Source: Edaphochlamys debaryana (taxonomy: Eukaryota > Chlorophyta > Chlorophyceae > Chlamydomonadales). From it: DNA of 64,000 bases. Position 1 is the stretch's first letter. Every line of letters starts with the position of its first letter. A model generated the notes under the pieces. That model was not told the DNA's origin and made no database searches. It was given only the letters and a program-made list of their open reading frames with translations. The stretch covers positions 523,057 through 587,056 of the forward strand of contig JAEHOE010000085.1 in the NCBI GenBank assembly GCA_016858145.1, given 5' to 3'. Shown here piece by piece: positions 44,414 to 54,733 of this stretch. A program made the translations under genes and the position numbers.

Positions 44414-46185
44414 TCGTCTTGACTGTGTGAGTGTGTTCAAGGTTAATGGAAGTTACGTCTCGGAAGTCATCGGGGCGTGCTTATGAAGCGGGCCGGCCCG
44501 GAGTGCAGTACACGTCGGGGTCACGTCGGGGTGGCCATCCTCGAGCATCCGCCCAGCACCGAGGCGCCCATCCCCCCGGGCACTGCTGCGAGTGCAGTCC
44601 GCGCCCCGCCTGCATGCTACGGACCAGCTTTGCGGGCATGCGGCAGCCGCCGGGAGCTTCGTGCAGCCCGGGCGATATGACCTGGGCGGGGGGGGAATCG
44701 AGTGCGAAAGCGCGTCGGGACACGACGCGCCCGCCCGTCTTCCCATCCGCCACGAGCTATGCCGCCCTACACCCCACCTCATGGCACGCCCAGGCTCACC
44801 GTGATTGCAACCTGTGCGTCCCATACTCCAAACTGGAGTGCAGGATTGCCACTGCGCAATCCTCGGCGCTCACTTGCTTGTTGGGGCTCTAGTGCGGTGG
44901 AGAAGGCCCCATCGCAAGCACTGGCACTTGGCTGAAGCTGCGCTTGACGGGCGTTTCGCATTTGAGAGGGGGTGGCGTTGCCGACATAAGCTCGCGACAG
45001 CTGGGCCCCCAGTCAGCGCCAACTTGGGCCGATAGCTCAACGTGTAGCCCCACGTATAAGATAACTTCTGTTCTTGCTCTTTGGTTGGTGGAAGGGAAGC
45101 GCATGCTGGAAAGCTGAGCATCCTGGCCTTCACAGTATTGCCTGTTCGTGCTGGGACCAGCTACGCATGTATCTCCATGTATCCGTTACCTGTAAGCTAT
45201 CGCCGCTATGGTCGCATAAGGTCCCATGAGGCCGCTGAAGCTCGAAGGGTCGCACGGCATCCCCCCCCTCAGGCCCCCTCCCCGTGCCCCTCCCACCTCC
45301 CCCGCCGCCCTCACTTGGTTACTGGGGACTGGTACATGCGTACCTTTACGGGTTGACATCAGTTGTGCAGACGAGGGTAGCCCCAGGCCACGCTTATCAG
45401 GCTACTACAGGACATCTGCTCTGTGTCCGGCTTCCTGCACGCTGCACCCCACCGACCCCACGCCTCGCACTCCTTCCCAGCTTAACCTTTCCCCCGGGGA
45501 CCTAACGTCCTCCCTCGTGCGAAGCTTTGTAAGGGCCCTGGCCTTGAGCTTAAACCCAAGAAGGCTTATCCCCGACTCAATTCGGGCGAAATCATAGCAG
45601 AGCCAACACCTGTCACCTTACGTCTTCCCTTGGCCCCAGTCCTTCCGACCAGACCCTGCAACTGTGAAGGAGGATTACGAAGCTATGTAAGGGCCCTTGC
45701 CTCAAGCCCCAAACCCTGCACCAGCAAGTGTGCTCCATCTCCTCTGCAGTCCTGGTGGTCCTCAGAGGGTGGCTTCCCCGTCCTAACGTCAGTTGGATGT
45801 CACGCTCCACCCGTACCCGGGTGCGGTATCCCCACCCCTACCCGTACCGGTACATGCACTCGCAGTGTACTCCTCGCAACCCAAATCAGACGAAAGCGGC
45901 GCCGCGGGCCTTGCCCCCGCAGAAGCGAAGAGAAACCAGGTATTGCTCGCCGTTCAGCCCTCTTCATGTCTCGTTCCAACCGTTCACCAACGGTCAGCCG
46001 GAGCTCTCACGTAGGCGTCCAGGCCGTTCCCCGTCCTGCCAGGTGCTTCCTGCCAGGTGCCAGGCGGGCCGCTGCTCAATGCTGGGGCCCCTGCCCCTTA
46101 CCGCTTCGCCATAGGAGCTCCATCTCATTGAGGGCGAACCCACCGACCGGGTAAAGTGTACGCCACCGTCATTGGTTAGGATACG
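44414..46185. other. Intergenic region between two ankyrin genes
   Basis: About 1.8 kb. It should hold the promoter of the coiled-coil/ankyrin gene (left) and the 3' flank of the next ankyrin gene (right). An imperfect direct repeat with the words CGAAGCT(T/A)TGTAAGGGCCC occurs near 45521-45540 and 45678-45697. No coding frame was recognised. Confidence 0.45.
45511..45720. repeat. Imperfect direct repeat in the intergenic region
   Basis: Two copies of a segment with CGAAGCTTTGTAAGGGCCCT / CGAAGCTATGTAAGGGCCCT, followed by similar CTTGAGC/CTCAAGC and AAACCC words, about 157 bp apart. Confidence 0.6.
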
Positions 46186-49069
46186 TCACAGCGGAGTGGG
46201 GCCGTCCTACGAGGGGGCACGCGGCAGGCAGCAGCTGAGGCCTGAGGGCGCAGCACGCATGACACGCCCGTCGCTTCTCTCGCCTCCAAGTCAGACCACC
46301 CCTCGAAGCGCACACCCCGACACCCCGCCCAGACCGACGTGCTGGCGCGCGCAAGCCACCCACATGAAAGCAGTCCGCGTCGCTTGGGTTGGACCAGCTC
46401 GTCGCGTTCCTGTCAGCCCCCGCAGCCAGCAGGGCCTTGACGGCCTCCTCGTGGCCGTTCATGGCGGCATGGTGCAGCGGGGTGTAGCCATACTGGATTT
46501 AGCGGGGTCAGGGGTGGCGAGGTTTGGCTTTCCAAGCGAGGAGCGGGCGAAGAGAGCATCGGGCGCTTTGCCTCCATGCCACAGTGGATGGGCGAGGTCA
46601 GGGCTGCGGTACGCATGACGTCAGTATTGCGGCTAGTGGACACCAACCGCCGAGTGAACCACGTGCCACCAACGCCAGGGGCTACCCCACGGACCTGGTC
46701 TCCAGCATTCACGACTGCTTGACCGCCTGCCTCGGCCAGGACTCTGCCGAGAAGGAAGAAAGCAGCGGAGGTTGCCGGCGACGCGCATGGTGGACGGGCT
46801 AGCCCCTGAAGCTAGATAGGGCGGCGCCAGGCAGATCCCCAAAGGCAGTCCTGCTCCCACCGTCCTCGCTCCCGCTCAGGCACCTGATGAGCTCCACGTC
46901 GTCTTTTTGGGCCGCAATGTGTATAGGTGTTTGGTCCTTCTGCAATTGGATGAGAAGGCTGCTGGAGTGTGGGCCAATGATTGCCAGGTCGCAAGCAGTG
47001 CAAGTGGGGCACGGGTTTCCGTGCTAGCTAGCTATACGCACGACCAATAGCACAGGGCCTGGAGGCAGGCTCGTGCACATATGCTCAACTCAGCCATTTG
47101 CCGGTGTGCTAGAGTGGTCCGCGAACTTCAGGCCAATGCTATCTCCCGGCCCCGTACATACCCGGTCCCTGACACGCGGAACCGCCTTCGCCTCCAGCAG
47201 CATCTTGACCATAGCCGCGTTGCCCGTGCTCACGGCCAAGTGCAGGGGGGTCGTGTAGGTCGTGTTCAGCTGTGGAGGGCAGACACGGGCATGCATGGCG
47301 TGTGGCATCGTCAAGCCTGCTTTCATAACACGCGGCGGGCCGGCCTAATTACTTGGCGCGGCAGCCAGGACGCACTGATGGCGTGCGCCACAGCAGCAGG
47401 GACCGACCCGAGCCGTCCCGCGAGTTCCGGCGCAGCGACACGAGCTAGCGCAACTCGCACTCACGTCGCGCCCATCGTCGTCCTCGTAGATGCCGTCATA
47501 CGCGTGCACGTCTGCGCCCGCCTCAATCAGCACCTTGGCTACCTCCACGTGGCCCTGCGGCGGCGGGGCGGGGTGGTGTCAGGCGGACAAGTGAAAACGC
47601 TGCCAAGGGTCTATCAGAAGCACACGGCGCCTAGCGCCAATCAAGTGCATGCGTGAACAGATAGAACTGGAGGCTGAACAGCCCTTGCCCAACGCAAACC
47701 AATCGAACGGCCAGCCCTTCCCAATCACCGGCAATCGGGCTCACCTTCTCAACGGCGCAGAGGAGAGGCGTCCAGTCATCCTGAGCAACGTGAAGGAGGG
47801 TAGTATCAGCAGCCGCAGCGCAACGCACGCAAGACTGGCCTCCTGGCTGGGGCTGTGCCGCGACCGTGCTTACCGGGTACCGCTCCCCGGCCACGCTCAG
47901 TCCGTCTTCCAGCAGCTTCCTCACAAGCGCCACGTCGCCCTGTGCGTGGCGGGCGGGTGAACATGGCCCAGGGGGGGCAGGACCGGTACGTACAGGGGCG
48001 GGGGCGGGGGCGAGGTTGTGGGTAGCTTAACGTGTGAGGCTGCGCTGACCTGGCACATGCACGCATGATGCTTACACCCAACCTGGCAGCGGCGTCGTGA
48101 AGGTCTTCTGGAGGCATCTGGACATCAAGTGGGACCAAAGGGTAAGGACAAGCAGGGCTTCGGGGTGCGTGCCAGCGTGGATGACTAAAGCTGCTGCGTG
48201 CCGTGGCACCCGAGGCTTGCTGTCCACCGATAGCCCTCCCTGGGGACTCAACAGTGGTAGAGGTTGGCGCTCACCCGGTCCAGCTCAAGAGCCGCGGATT
48301 CGTAATCTATCTATCTGCACGTTCCGGGCTCGCTCCTTCTCCTTTGCGGCAGCCTTCCGCATCTGCCACAGCTCAACCTCGTCCTGTGAGCAACAGCCCA
48401 AGACAGCAGCAGGGGTTGCAATCCGTCCACAGTCTGCAAGCAAGCTGGCAGGCCGACCCTTGCTGAGGATTCCGAAGTCCTGCTGTACGTCCGCCGTACA
48501 TGGCCAGGCTCACCACCTCGCCCCGCATGATTTTGTACTCCAGCTCGTACTGCCCCGGGGCTCCCCGCTCGAGTTCCATCCAGTCCGTTATCATTTCCAT
48601 TTGGAACAAGTCGATCATTACCGGAGCCCGCTCCGAGTTTTCATGCTCAGCCTGGGGGTAGGACAAGTGCGTGGGGTAAGAAACGGGGTGCCCAGTAAAC
48701 CCTTGTGTAGAGATTCGTCGTGACCGTCAGCTTGGGGCGCCGGTGAGGCGAACTCAGGCGGGACGCTGGGAGCTGAGGGCTATGAGGGCGGGCGGGAACT
48801 CCGGGAAGACCGCCCGGGACTGCGAAGCGGCCCGCGCACTCCGCGCACCGTGGCCCTACCAGGTCCTGCTTGTCGGGCGAGGCCGGCTCCGCGTTCCCGC
48901 GACGAGAGGCCGAAGCCCTTGCAGCTGTGCGATGCTTTACTGAAGTACTGCAACGGCTTGTTGAGGCTGCGGGGCGCGCATGCCATGCCGGGCACCCGGG
49001 CATGGCGCGAAATGCAGCGCCGCCCAGCGCCGAGGCGCCAGACCGTGTGCCGCATCTAGAGACAAGCAT
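46186..49069 (-). CDS. Chloroplast-predicted ankyrin protein, tandem paralogue 1
   Basis: Twelve exons give 335 aa: 49069-48860, 48651-48514, 48383-48321, 48117-48076, 47939-47874, 47780-47745, 47554-47465, 47269-47162, 46939-46884, 46743-46695, 46492-46364 and 46206-46186. The N-terminus (MLVSRCGTRSGASALGGAAF) looks like a chloroplast transit peptide. Two acidic/Lys-rich helical exons follow. Ankyrin-type units then read EDLHDAAARLG, DVALVRKLLEDGLSV, DDWTPLLCAVEK, GHVEVAKVLIEAGADV, TTPLHLAVSTGNAAMVKMLL, TPIHIAAQKDDVELI and YGYTPLHHAAMNGHEEAVKA. The last exon stops after DGPTPL, much earlier than in the neighbouring paralogue, so the last repeat is cut off. Structure and phases match the next gene exon by exon. 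Substrate or partner unknown. Confidence 0.82.
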
Positions 49070-49186
49070 GCTCTGTGTTGTCAGACGCGCACGCCGCCGA
49101 AAGGGTTCGCCAGAGGCAACCTGGCCGCAGAATAAGCCTAATAGCCCCCGCTGTTGTTGAAGCCGCAATGCTCTTATGTGTACCGA

Positions 49187-49437
49187 GCATTACAGGCGAT
49201 GCGCAGCGCAAAGTGCTCCCATGTGGTACGTCGCCGTGGAATCCACGGCGGGACGACGCGTGCCACCAACCCACTTGCCCCTCCACCCCCTGCCTGCAGC
49301 CCATGCTGGCCCCTGGGAGCACCCGAGACCCGACCCCCCTTCCAACAGCATAAGAGCGCAAGCCAACAAACTGCCGCCCCATTGGACTCCCACGTGCCAG
49401 AGCAAAAAGCACAGGCAAACACGTCGCCGCCATCTTC
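49187..49437. repeat. Duplicated upstream segment, copy 1
   Basis: Shares long exact stretches with 53898-54151, such as TACGTCGCCGTGGAATCCAC and GCCAGAGCAAAAAGCACAGG. Both lie just upstream of an ankyrin paralogue and both start with CATTACAGG. Confidence 0.9.
49190..49194 (-). terminator. Candidate TGTAA poly(A) signal for ankyrin paralogue 2
   Basis: Minus-strand TGTAA 1.29 kb past the stop at 50480 and about 120 bp before the ATG of paralogue 1. The same element is duplicated at 53905-53901. Confidence 0.35.
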
Positions 49438-49841
49438 CGTGTGTCGCCGTCTTCCCAGTCGAGATCCCACAAACCCTCGCCATCACCTTCGGCAGGCTTG
49501 ATGCATGGCTCAAAGTATTCACGGCGGGAAAGCACCGAAGCACTTGGTCACCTCCCCCTTTCCCCGCCCTCCCGTGCCCTCCGTGATACCCACCGTGATA
49601 CCCCCTTCTGGCTGCGCGTTGACCCCCCACGTCGCCATGGCAAGGAAGGGCAAGGAACGTCACGGGACTGCCTCCCCCTTCGCCCATTCGCCTGCCTTAC
49701 TTTGCCCCCCGCTCTATCCCCCTTGTGCCATCTCCTGTGCGCCCTCCGCCTCTGCCCAAGCGCCAACAAGGACCCTAGCGTGTCTCTGCCTCGCCTTTTC
49801 GCAGGGGCCTCACGTCAGCCCTGTGCGACATGGGCCCCCTT

Positions 49842-49858
49842 CCAATAATAATAATAAT
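49842..49858. repeat. AAT microsatellite
   Basis: About five AAT units in an otherwise GC-rich spacer. Confidence 0.9.
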
Positions 49859-49879
49859 AGCTACGCAACGGGCGAACCC

Positions 49880-50340
49880 GTGCGTGCCCCACTTCGGGGT
49901 TAAGGGGGCGGGGCAGAATCAACGCCCCACCACCGGCCACTTCCTTGGCCGCACCGGCCCCCCTTCCCGTGTAGCGCCCCCGCCTGCGTCCCGTCGCTGC
50001 GTCCCCGCCCCACCCCAGTACCCAGCTACCCGCAGCTCCCTGGCCGACCCCCTGTGCTGAAGCACCCACGCGTGCCTGTCCCCGCGGCCGCCATTTCATC
50101 ACCGCTGGTCGCCTCTTCGCCAGCCAGCCGCCGCTGCCTCCTGCAGGGTCCCTGCCGCCGCCTCGCCTGGGACGGTGGCGGCAGGGCCGGTTGCCGCTGC
50201 GTCCCCTCCCGCCGCTGCGCCCCAGAGCTCGCAGCACAGCAGGCGGGCGGAGGGGGCGGAGGGGAGGGCGTGGGCCTCAAATCACGCCACCAGGTTCCGA
50301 GCAGACGGACTGCGGGGGTGAAGAAAGACGGTGCAGCCGA
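49880..50340 (-). pseudogene. Relic of the last exon of the M16 peptidase gene, copy 1
   Basis: The stretch around 50200-50290 is almost the same as 60100-60180 in the real M16 last exon, including CCCCAGAGCTCGCAGCACAG and GGAGGGCGTGGGCCTCAAA. The rest is diverged, with shifted frames, and no other M16 exon is present. It sits directly downstream of ankyrin paralogue 2. Confidence 0.75.
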
Positions 50341-50479
50341 GGCCACGTGGGGTTAGGTAGTGGGAAAGGGGGAAGCCGCAGCAGCACCCGTCGCAGCAAC
50401 GCCCATCGCTCGGCACTGCATGTCAGCGCCAGATCCCAACCACATCCGCCCCCTTCCCTACCGGCGAACCTTTTGAAGG

Positions 50480-53400
50480 CTACGCGAGGAGCCGGGCCAT
50501 CTCCGCCTGTCCGCGGAAGAGAGCCAGGTCCAGTGGAGTGGGGTTTTCCTGCGAGGGGGGGCCATCGACGGGGCCCGTCCGATGCATGTGTTCCCCGGAG
50601 TCAGACTCTCACAATCCCGGGCGTGAGTGCAGGCCCGACACTCCGACCCTGTGGGAGTCACGCACCCGCGCACCTTGTAGCCGTCTGGCCCGTCTACCCC
50701 ACCCATCAAATAGTTCTCCGCGCTCCTGTCCGCTCCCGCATCGAGCAGGGCCTTGACGGCCTCCTCATGGCCGCAGATGACGGCACGGTGAAGGGGGGTC
50801 ATGCCGTCCTGGATCGATGTACCAAGGTAAGCTTGGCGTGCCGCAAGGCGAGAAGTAAGGCTAGCGGCACGACCAACCTACATCGTCTGGCTCATCCAGT
50901 ACTTCCTGGCCACCAGCCTTGGCCAGAACACTGCATGTAAGCGTGTGCCGGGAACGAGAATGAAAGGGGGATGATAGAAGGGAATGGCTTTGGGTTCGAG
51001 GCACGCCGCTGCAGGGCAGGCTTACTTGATCAGGTGCACATCGTTTGCATGGACAGCAAGCTGGAGTGGCGTTTGGTTGTTCTGTGTCCACGGACACAGA
51101 GAAGGACTGATGGACTGAGGCACGGCGGCAGGCAGCAGGATGAGCAGCATCCATGCGTCGCTGTGCCCTAAGTAACCCCCCCCCGCCCGTCCTTCATACA
51201 TTGTTCAGCATTAGCGGATCCGCCTTCGCCTCCAGTAGCACCTTGACCATGTCCGCGTTGCCCAGGGTCACGGCCAAGTGGAGGGGGGTCGTCCCCCACT
51301 TTGGAGGGCATGCACGCACAGACAATACAGCATGCGGGGTTGAGCCCGTGGGGGAGTGGAATAATGCATGCATGGGGGCAATGGCATACTTTTGTGGCAG
51401 CGGCAGCGAGCCAAGGTAGCAAACCTCGCACTCACGTCGCGCCCATTGTCGTCCTCGTACATGCAGCGCGCCACGTCCACGTCTGCGCCGGCCTCGGTCA
51501 GCACCTTGGCTACCTCCACGTGGCCCTTGGGGGGCGGCGGACGGGCGGTGCGGTGTCAGGCGGACAAGTAAAGATTCTGCTGATGGTCCCCCCCCCAGAC
51601 ACATACTACTAGACCAGGCAGTCCCGAATGGGTATGACGCCGGTCGGGAGGGCCCTGAAAAGAGTTACCATGTCTGTCATCGCCCTCGCCGCGAAACTCG
51701 CTCTACCCTTTTGCAGTTATGCTTCTCACAACCTGAGGCTTCAGCATACTGATGTTCAGGGGGTGTTTGGAGGTCGGCCTTCGCACACATTTCGGGGAGC
51801 ATGTCCCTGAAACTCCGAGCAAAACGCCCGCAGATGACTCCTATGATGCCTATCTACTATAGGAGGTCACTGTCAGCGTATATAGAGGCCCAGTTCAGCT
51901 CGGCGCGTGACCTCGCGATGCTGCCGAGCACTTTCGCGTTGCACAAACAGCCTCTAGGAAGCCTCCCCCGACCTTCTATAAGCATACATACACCATAGAA
52001 GCTATGCGGAATGGTTAGAGAGCACTTTCGGCGAGGTCGGGTTGGGCGGGTTGCCAGGCGTGTCAGACCCCTCTCACAAAACCCCACGGCAGAGGGTCTT
52101 CCACTCCAAGTACAGACTAGGGAACATTGCACTCCCCTTCCTTAGCTCCAGGGTTGTACTCAGGGTGCGAGGCCCCTAGCCAGGGATCATAACCTGCTGA
52201 CGGCTCGGAGAGCCCCCAGTGCGAAACCTTTCTCGTGGGTTCAAGGATGTAGGGCGGGTTGCCGTGGCGTAGAGGGGTAGGTCGTCGCCCACCTGGCTTC
52301 CCAGCTGCACTGTGGGATGGACTCACCGCACGAACGGCGCAGAGGAGAGGCGTCCAGTCATCCTACGGCGGCGGGCCCCGGGGGTCAGGGGATGGATGGG
52401 GTTGGGCTTGCTCAGGCGCCCGGACGGAGCAGTGCTCGCCTGCGTGTAACGCGTGCAGGAGCATGCAGCAGCAGCCGCGACGCAAGGGAGAGCCTGCGCT
52501 TGCTCGCCGCGGGCCTAAGCTAGCTGGCCTTGTGCGGCTGGCTGCGGCAGGGGGGGCCTTGACGCGAGCCTGCTTACGTCAAAGCGCTGCCCGTCCACGC
52601 TCAGTCCGTCGTCCAGCAGCTTCCTCACCAGCGCCACGTCACCCTGCGTGGCGGGCGGGTGAACATGGCCCAGGGGGGGCAGGACCGGTACGTGCAGGGG
52701 CGGGGGCGGGGGCGAGGTTGTGGGTAGCACAACGTGTGACGCATGGCGCGTGCACCCACCCTTGCAGCGGCGTCGTGTAGGTCATCTGGATGCATCTGGA
52801 CATAACAAGTAGGACAATAGGGTAAGGACGACAAGCAAGGGCCACAGTTCACAAGCTGTACAAGATGCACAGTGCACTGATGGGCCGCGCGGCCCTGACG
52901 TGTCGCTGGGCTGGTGCGCTTCGTTGGCTACGGGCGGGACCGCTGCTCCTCCTACTGCTTGAGGTCAAGTTGCATCGGGGTTTCCTTGATAGCCCCGCTT
53001 GGCGCTCAGATGAGCGTACACTCCAACATGCGAAGGTAGTGAAGGTGCTCAAGGTACTCTTGATGCGCAGTGATGCGCAGCTAGCTGTGCTTCCCGCTTT
53101 TGTTCCTTCTCGCGTGCGGCCGCCTTCCGCATTTGCAGCACCTCAGCCTCGTCCTGCAAGGCAGCAGCGGAGGTCACAAAAGGCACGAGCAGCGGAGCCT
53201 AAATACCCCGTACACAGCCATGCTCACCAGCTCGTCCCGTATTATCAGGTACTGGAGCACGTGTTCCCGCGGATCCCCCTGCTCGAGCTCCTGCCAGTCC
53301 ATCATTACGGCCGGATAGTATGGATCAAGCATGAATGGGTCCTCGCCGTCGTCGACGTGCTCAGCCTGGGGGTCAGCGCGTGGGGTAAGGGCGGCGGGAG

Positions 53401-53778
53401 TGTCAAGTAAACCCTTGCGTGGGGTATTAAAGGGGGTGCCCAGTAAACCCAGGGCAGTCCCGGGCGTGAAGCCCGTACGCAGTGAGTATCAGGTTGGGCT
53501 GGATGGGGCGCTGGTAGGGTAACTCAGGCGGGACGCTGGGAGCCGAGGGCTATGACCGCGGGCAGGAAGACTGCGTGGGGCTGCGAAGCGGCACGCGCCC
53601 TGGCCCTACCGCGGTCCCGCGACCAGAGGCCGAAGCCCTTGCAGCTGTGCGATGCTTTACTGAAGTATTGCAACGGCTTGTTGAGGCTGCGGGGCGCGCA
53701 AGGCCGGGGCATGGCGCAAAATGCAGCGCCACTCAGCGCCGAGGCGCCAGACCGTGTGCCGCATCTAGAGACAAGCAT
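50480..53778 (-). CDS. Ankyrin protein, tandem paralogue 2 (first-exon frame conflict)
   Basis: Exons 2-12 are clear and in frame: 53365-53228, 53153-53058, 52795-52760, 52643-52578, 52362-52327, 51525-51436, 51298-51200, 51081-51026, 50930-50882, 50808-50674 and 50548-50480. Units match paralogue 1: DDLHDAAAR, DVALVRKLLDDGLSVDG, DDWTPLLCAV, GHVEVAKVLTEAGADVD, TTPLHLAVTLGNADMVKVLL, QTPLQLAVHANDVHLI and DGMTPLHRAVICGHEEAVKA. Here the C-terminus is complete (NPTPLDLALFRGQAEMARLL). Exon 1 has the same ATG (53778) and the same GTAGGG donor (exon end 53610) as paralogue 1. However, an 11-bp deletion puts that ATG out of frame with exon 2 if the conserved donor is used. Either another donor is used, or translation starts in exon 2, or the copy is failing. 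With exon 1 read in the frame of exon 2, the sum would be 330 codons. Confidence 0.72.
51620..52290. other. Probable insertion in an intron of ankyrin paralogue 2
   Basis: The intron 51526-52326 is 801 bp, while the matching intron of paralogue 1 (47555-47744) is 190 bp. The extra sequence is AT-richer than its surroundings, with words such as TATATAG and CATACATACACCATAG, and has no open frame with a known motif. Exact ends are not resolved. Confidence 0.55.
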
Positions 53779-53897
53779 TGAGTGGTCTTCTGCGTGGTTT
53801 GGGCGACAGGCGCGCAGGCTGCTGAAAGGGCACAATTCTCGCGAGTAGCAGCTTGGCTGTTGTTAAAGCCACGACGCGATGCACTTCTAGGTCCCGC

Positions 53898-54151
53898 GCA
53901 TTACAGGTGAAGCGCAGCGCAAAGTGCTCCCACATGGGGTACGTCGCCGTGGAATCCACGGCGGGACGACGCGTGCCACCAACCCACTTGCCCCTCCACC
54001 CCCTGCCTGCAGCCCTGCTGGCCCCTGGGAGCACCCGACCCCCCTTCCTCACCTTCCAACAGCGTAAGAGCGCAAGCCAACACACTGCCGCCCCATTGGG
54101 CTTCACGTGCCAGAGCAAAAAGCACAGGCAAACGCGTTGCCGCCATCTCCG
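53898..54151. repeat. Duplicated upstream segment, copy 2
   Basis: Counterpart of 49187-49437, with a few small indels. It lies about 120 bp before the ATG of paralogue 2. Confidence 0.9.
53901..53905 (-). terminator. Candidate TGTAA poly(A) signal for the third cluster ankyrin gene
   Basis: Minus-strand TGTAA about 830 nt past the stop at 54734. It is the duplicate of the element at 49194-49190. Confidence 0.35.
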
Positions 54152-54299
54152 ATCCCTCCCCTGTCTCGTTACGTGATAGATGGCGCAGGTCCAACCCATG
54201 CCCCATGCAGCTGCATGCGCAAGACAATACGTGTGACCTGTTCTTGTTTCTGTTTGCTTCTCTACCGCACCCCGCCGCGCACCCCAATCAGACTCCCAG

Positions 54300-54660
54300 C
54301 TAGCGCCTCCGAATGGCAGTAGTGCGGCGTCGCCCCGTCAATCAGTCGCCCCCGCCCACGTCAACATCCCGCACCAGCACCCACCCCTGTGGCTCCCCTG
54401 CGCCGCAGCACGTACGAGCCCCCAGCCCCGGGAGGCCCCTCCCCTTGCTCTCCGCCTCTCGCCTCGCCCCCAGCCGCAGTTGCCTCCCACAGGGTCCCTC
54501 CCGCCTGTTGTGCTGCATAGCCTCCTGAAGCGGTGGCGACGGCAGCCGCTGCGCCTGCGCCCGCCGCGCGCGGCGCCCCAGAGCTCGCAGCGCACCAGGC
54601 GCAGCGGAGGGGGTCCGAGAACCGCAACACCCGCGGCATCGTAGCCCCGCTAGTGGCATG
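54300..54660 (-). pseudogene. Relic of the last exon of the M16 peptidase gene, copy 2
   Basis: Shares GGCAGTAGTGCGGC, CATCCCGCACCA and CCCCAGAGCTCGCAGC with the real M16 last exon (59866-60189), in the same order and strand. Minus-strand frames are broken; fragments such as GWVLVRDVDVG and CELWGAA fall in different frames. It lies directly downstream of the 54734-59608 ankyrin gene. Confidence 0.75.
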
Positions 54661-54733
54661 ACTCCACTTCCCAGCCCGCCCCCGCTCCCGCCGCCTGAGC
54701 TGGTGAGCATAGCCCAGTGCATCCGGCAGCGCA

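Larger units (their letters stand above)
49070..50479. other. Spacer between ankyrin paralogues: promoter copy and M16 exon relic
   Basis: The left part (about 49187-49437) is nearly the same as 53898-54151 upstream of the next paralogue, so it is a duplicated promoter or 3'-end region. The right part (49880-50340) is a decayed copy of the last exon of the M16 peptidase gene. A short AAT microsatellite lies at 49842-49858. Confidence 0.6.
53779..54733. other. Spacer upstream of ankyrin paralogue 2
   Basis: Holds the second copy of the duplicated upstream segment (53898-54151) and the second M16 last-exon relic (54300-54660). Nothing else is recognised. Confidence 0.6.
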
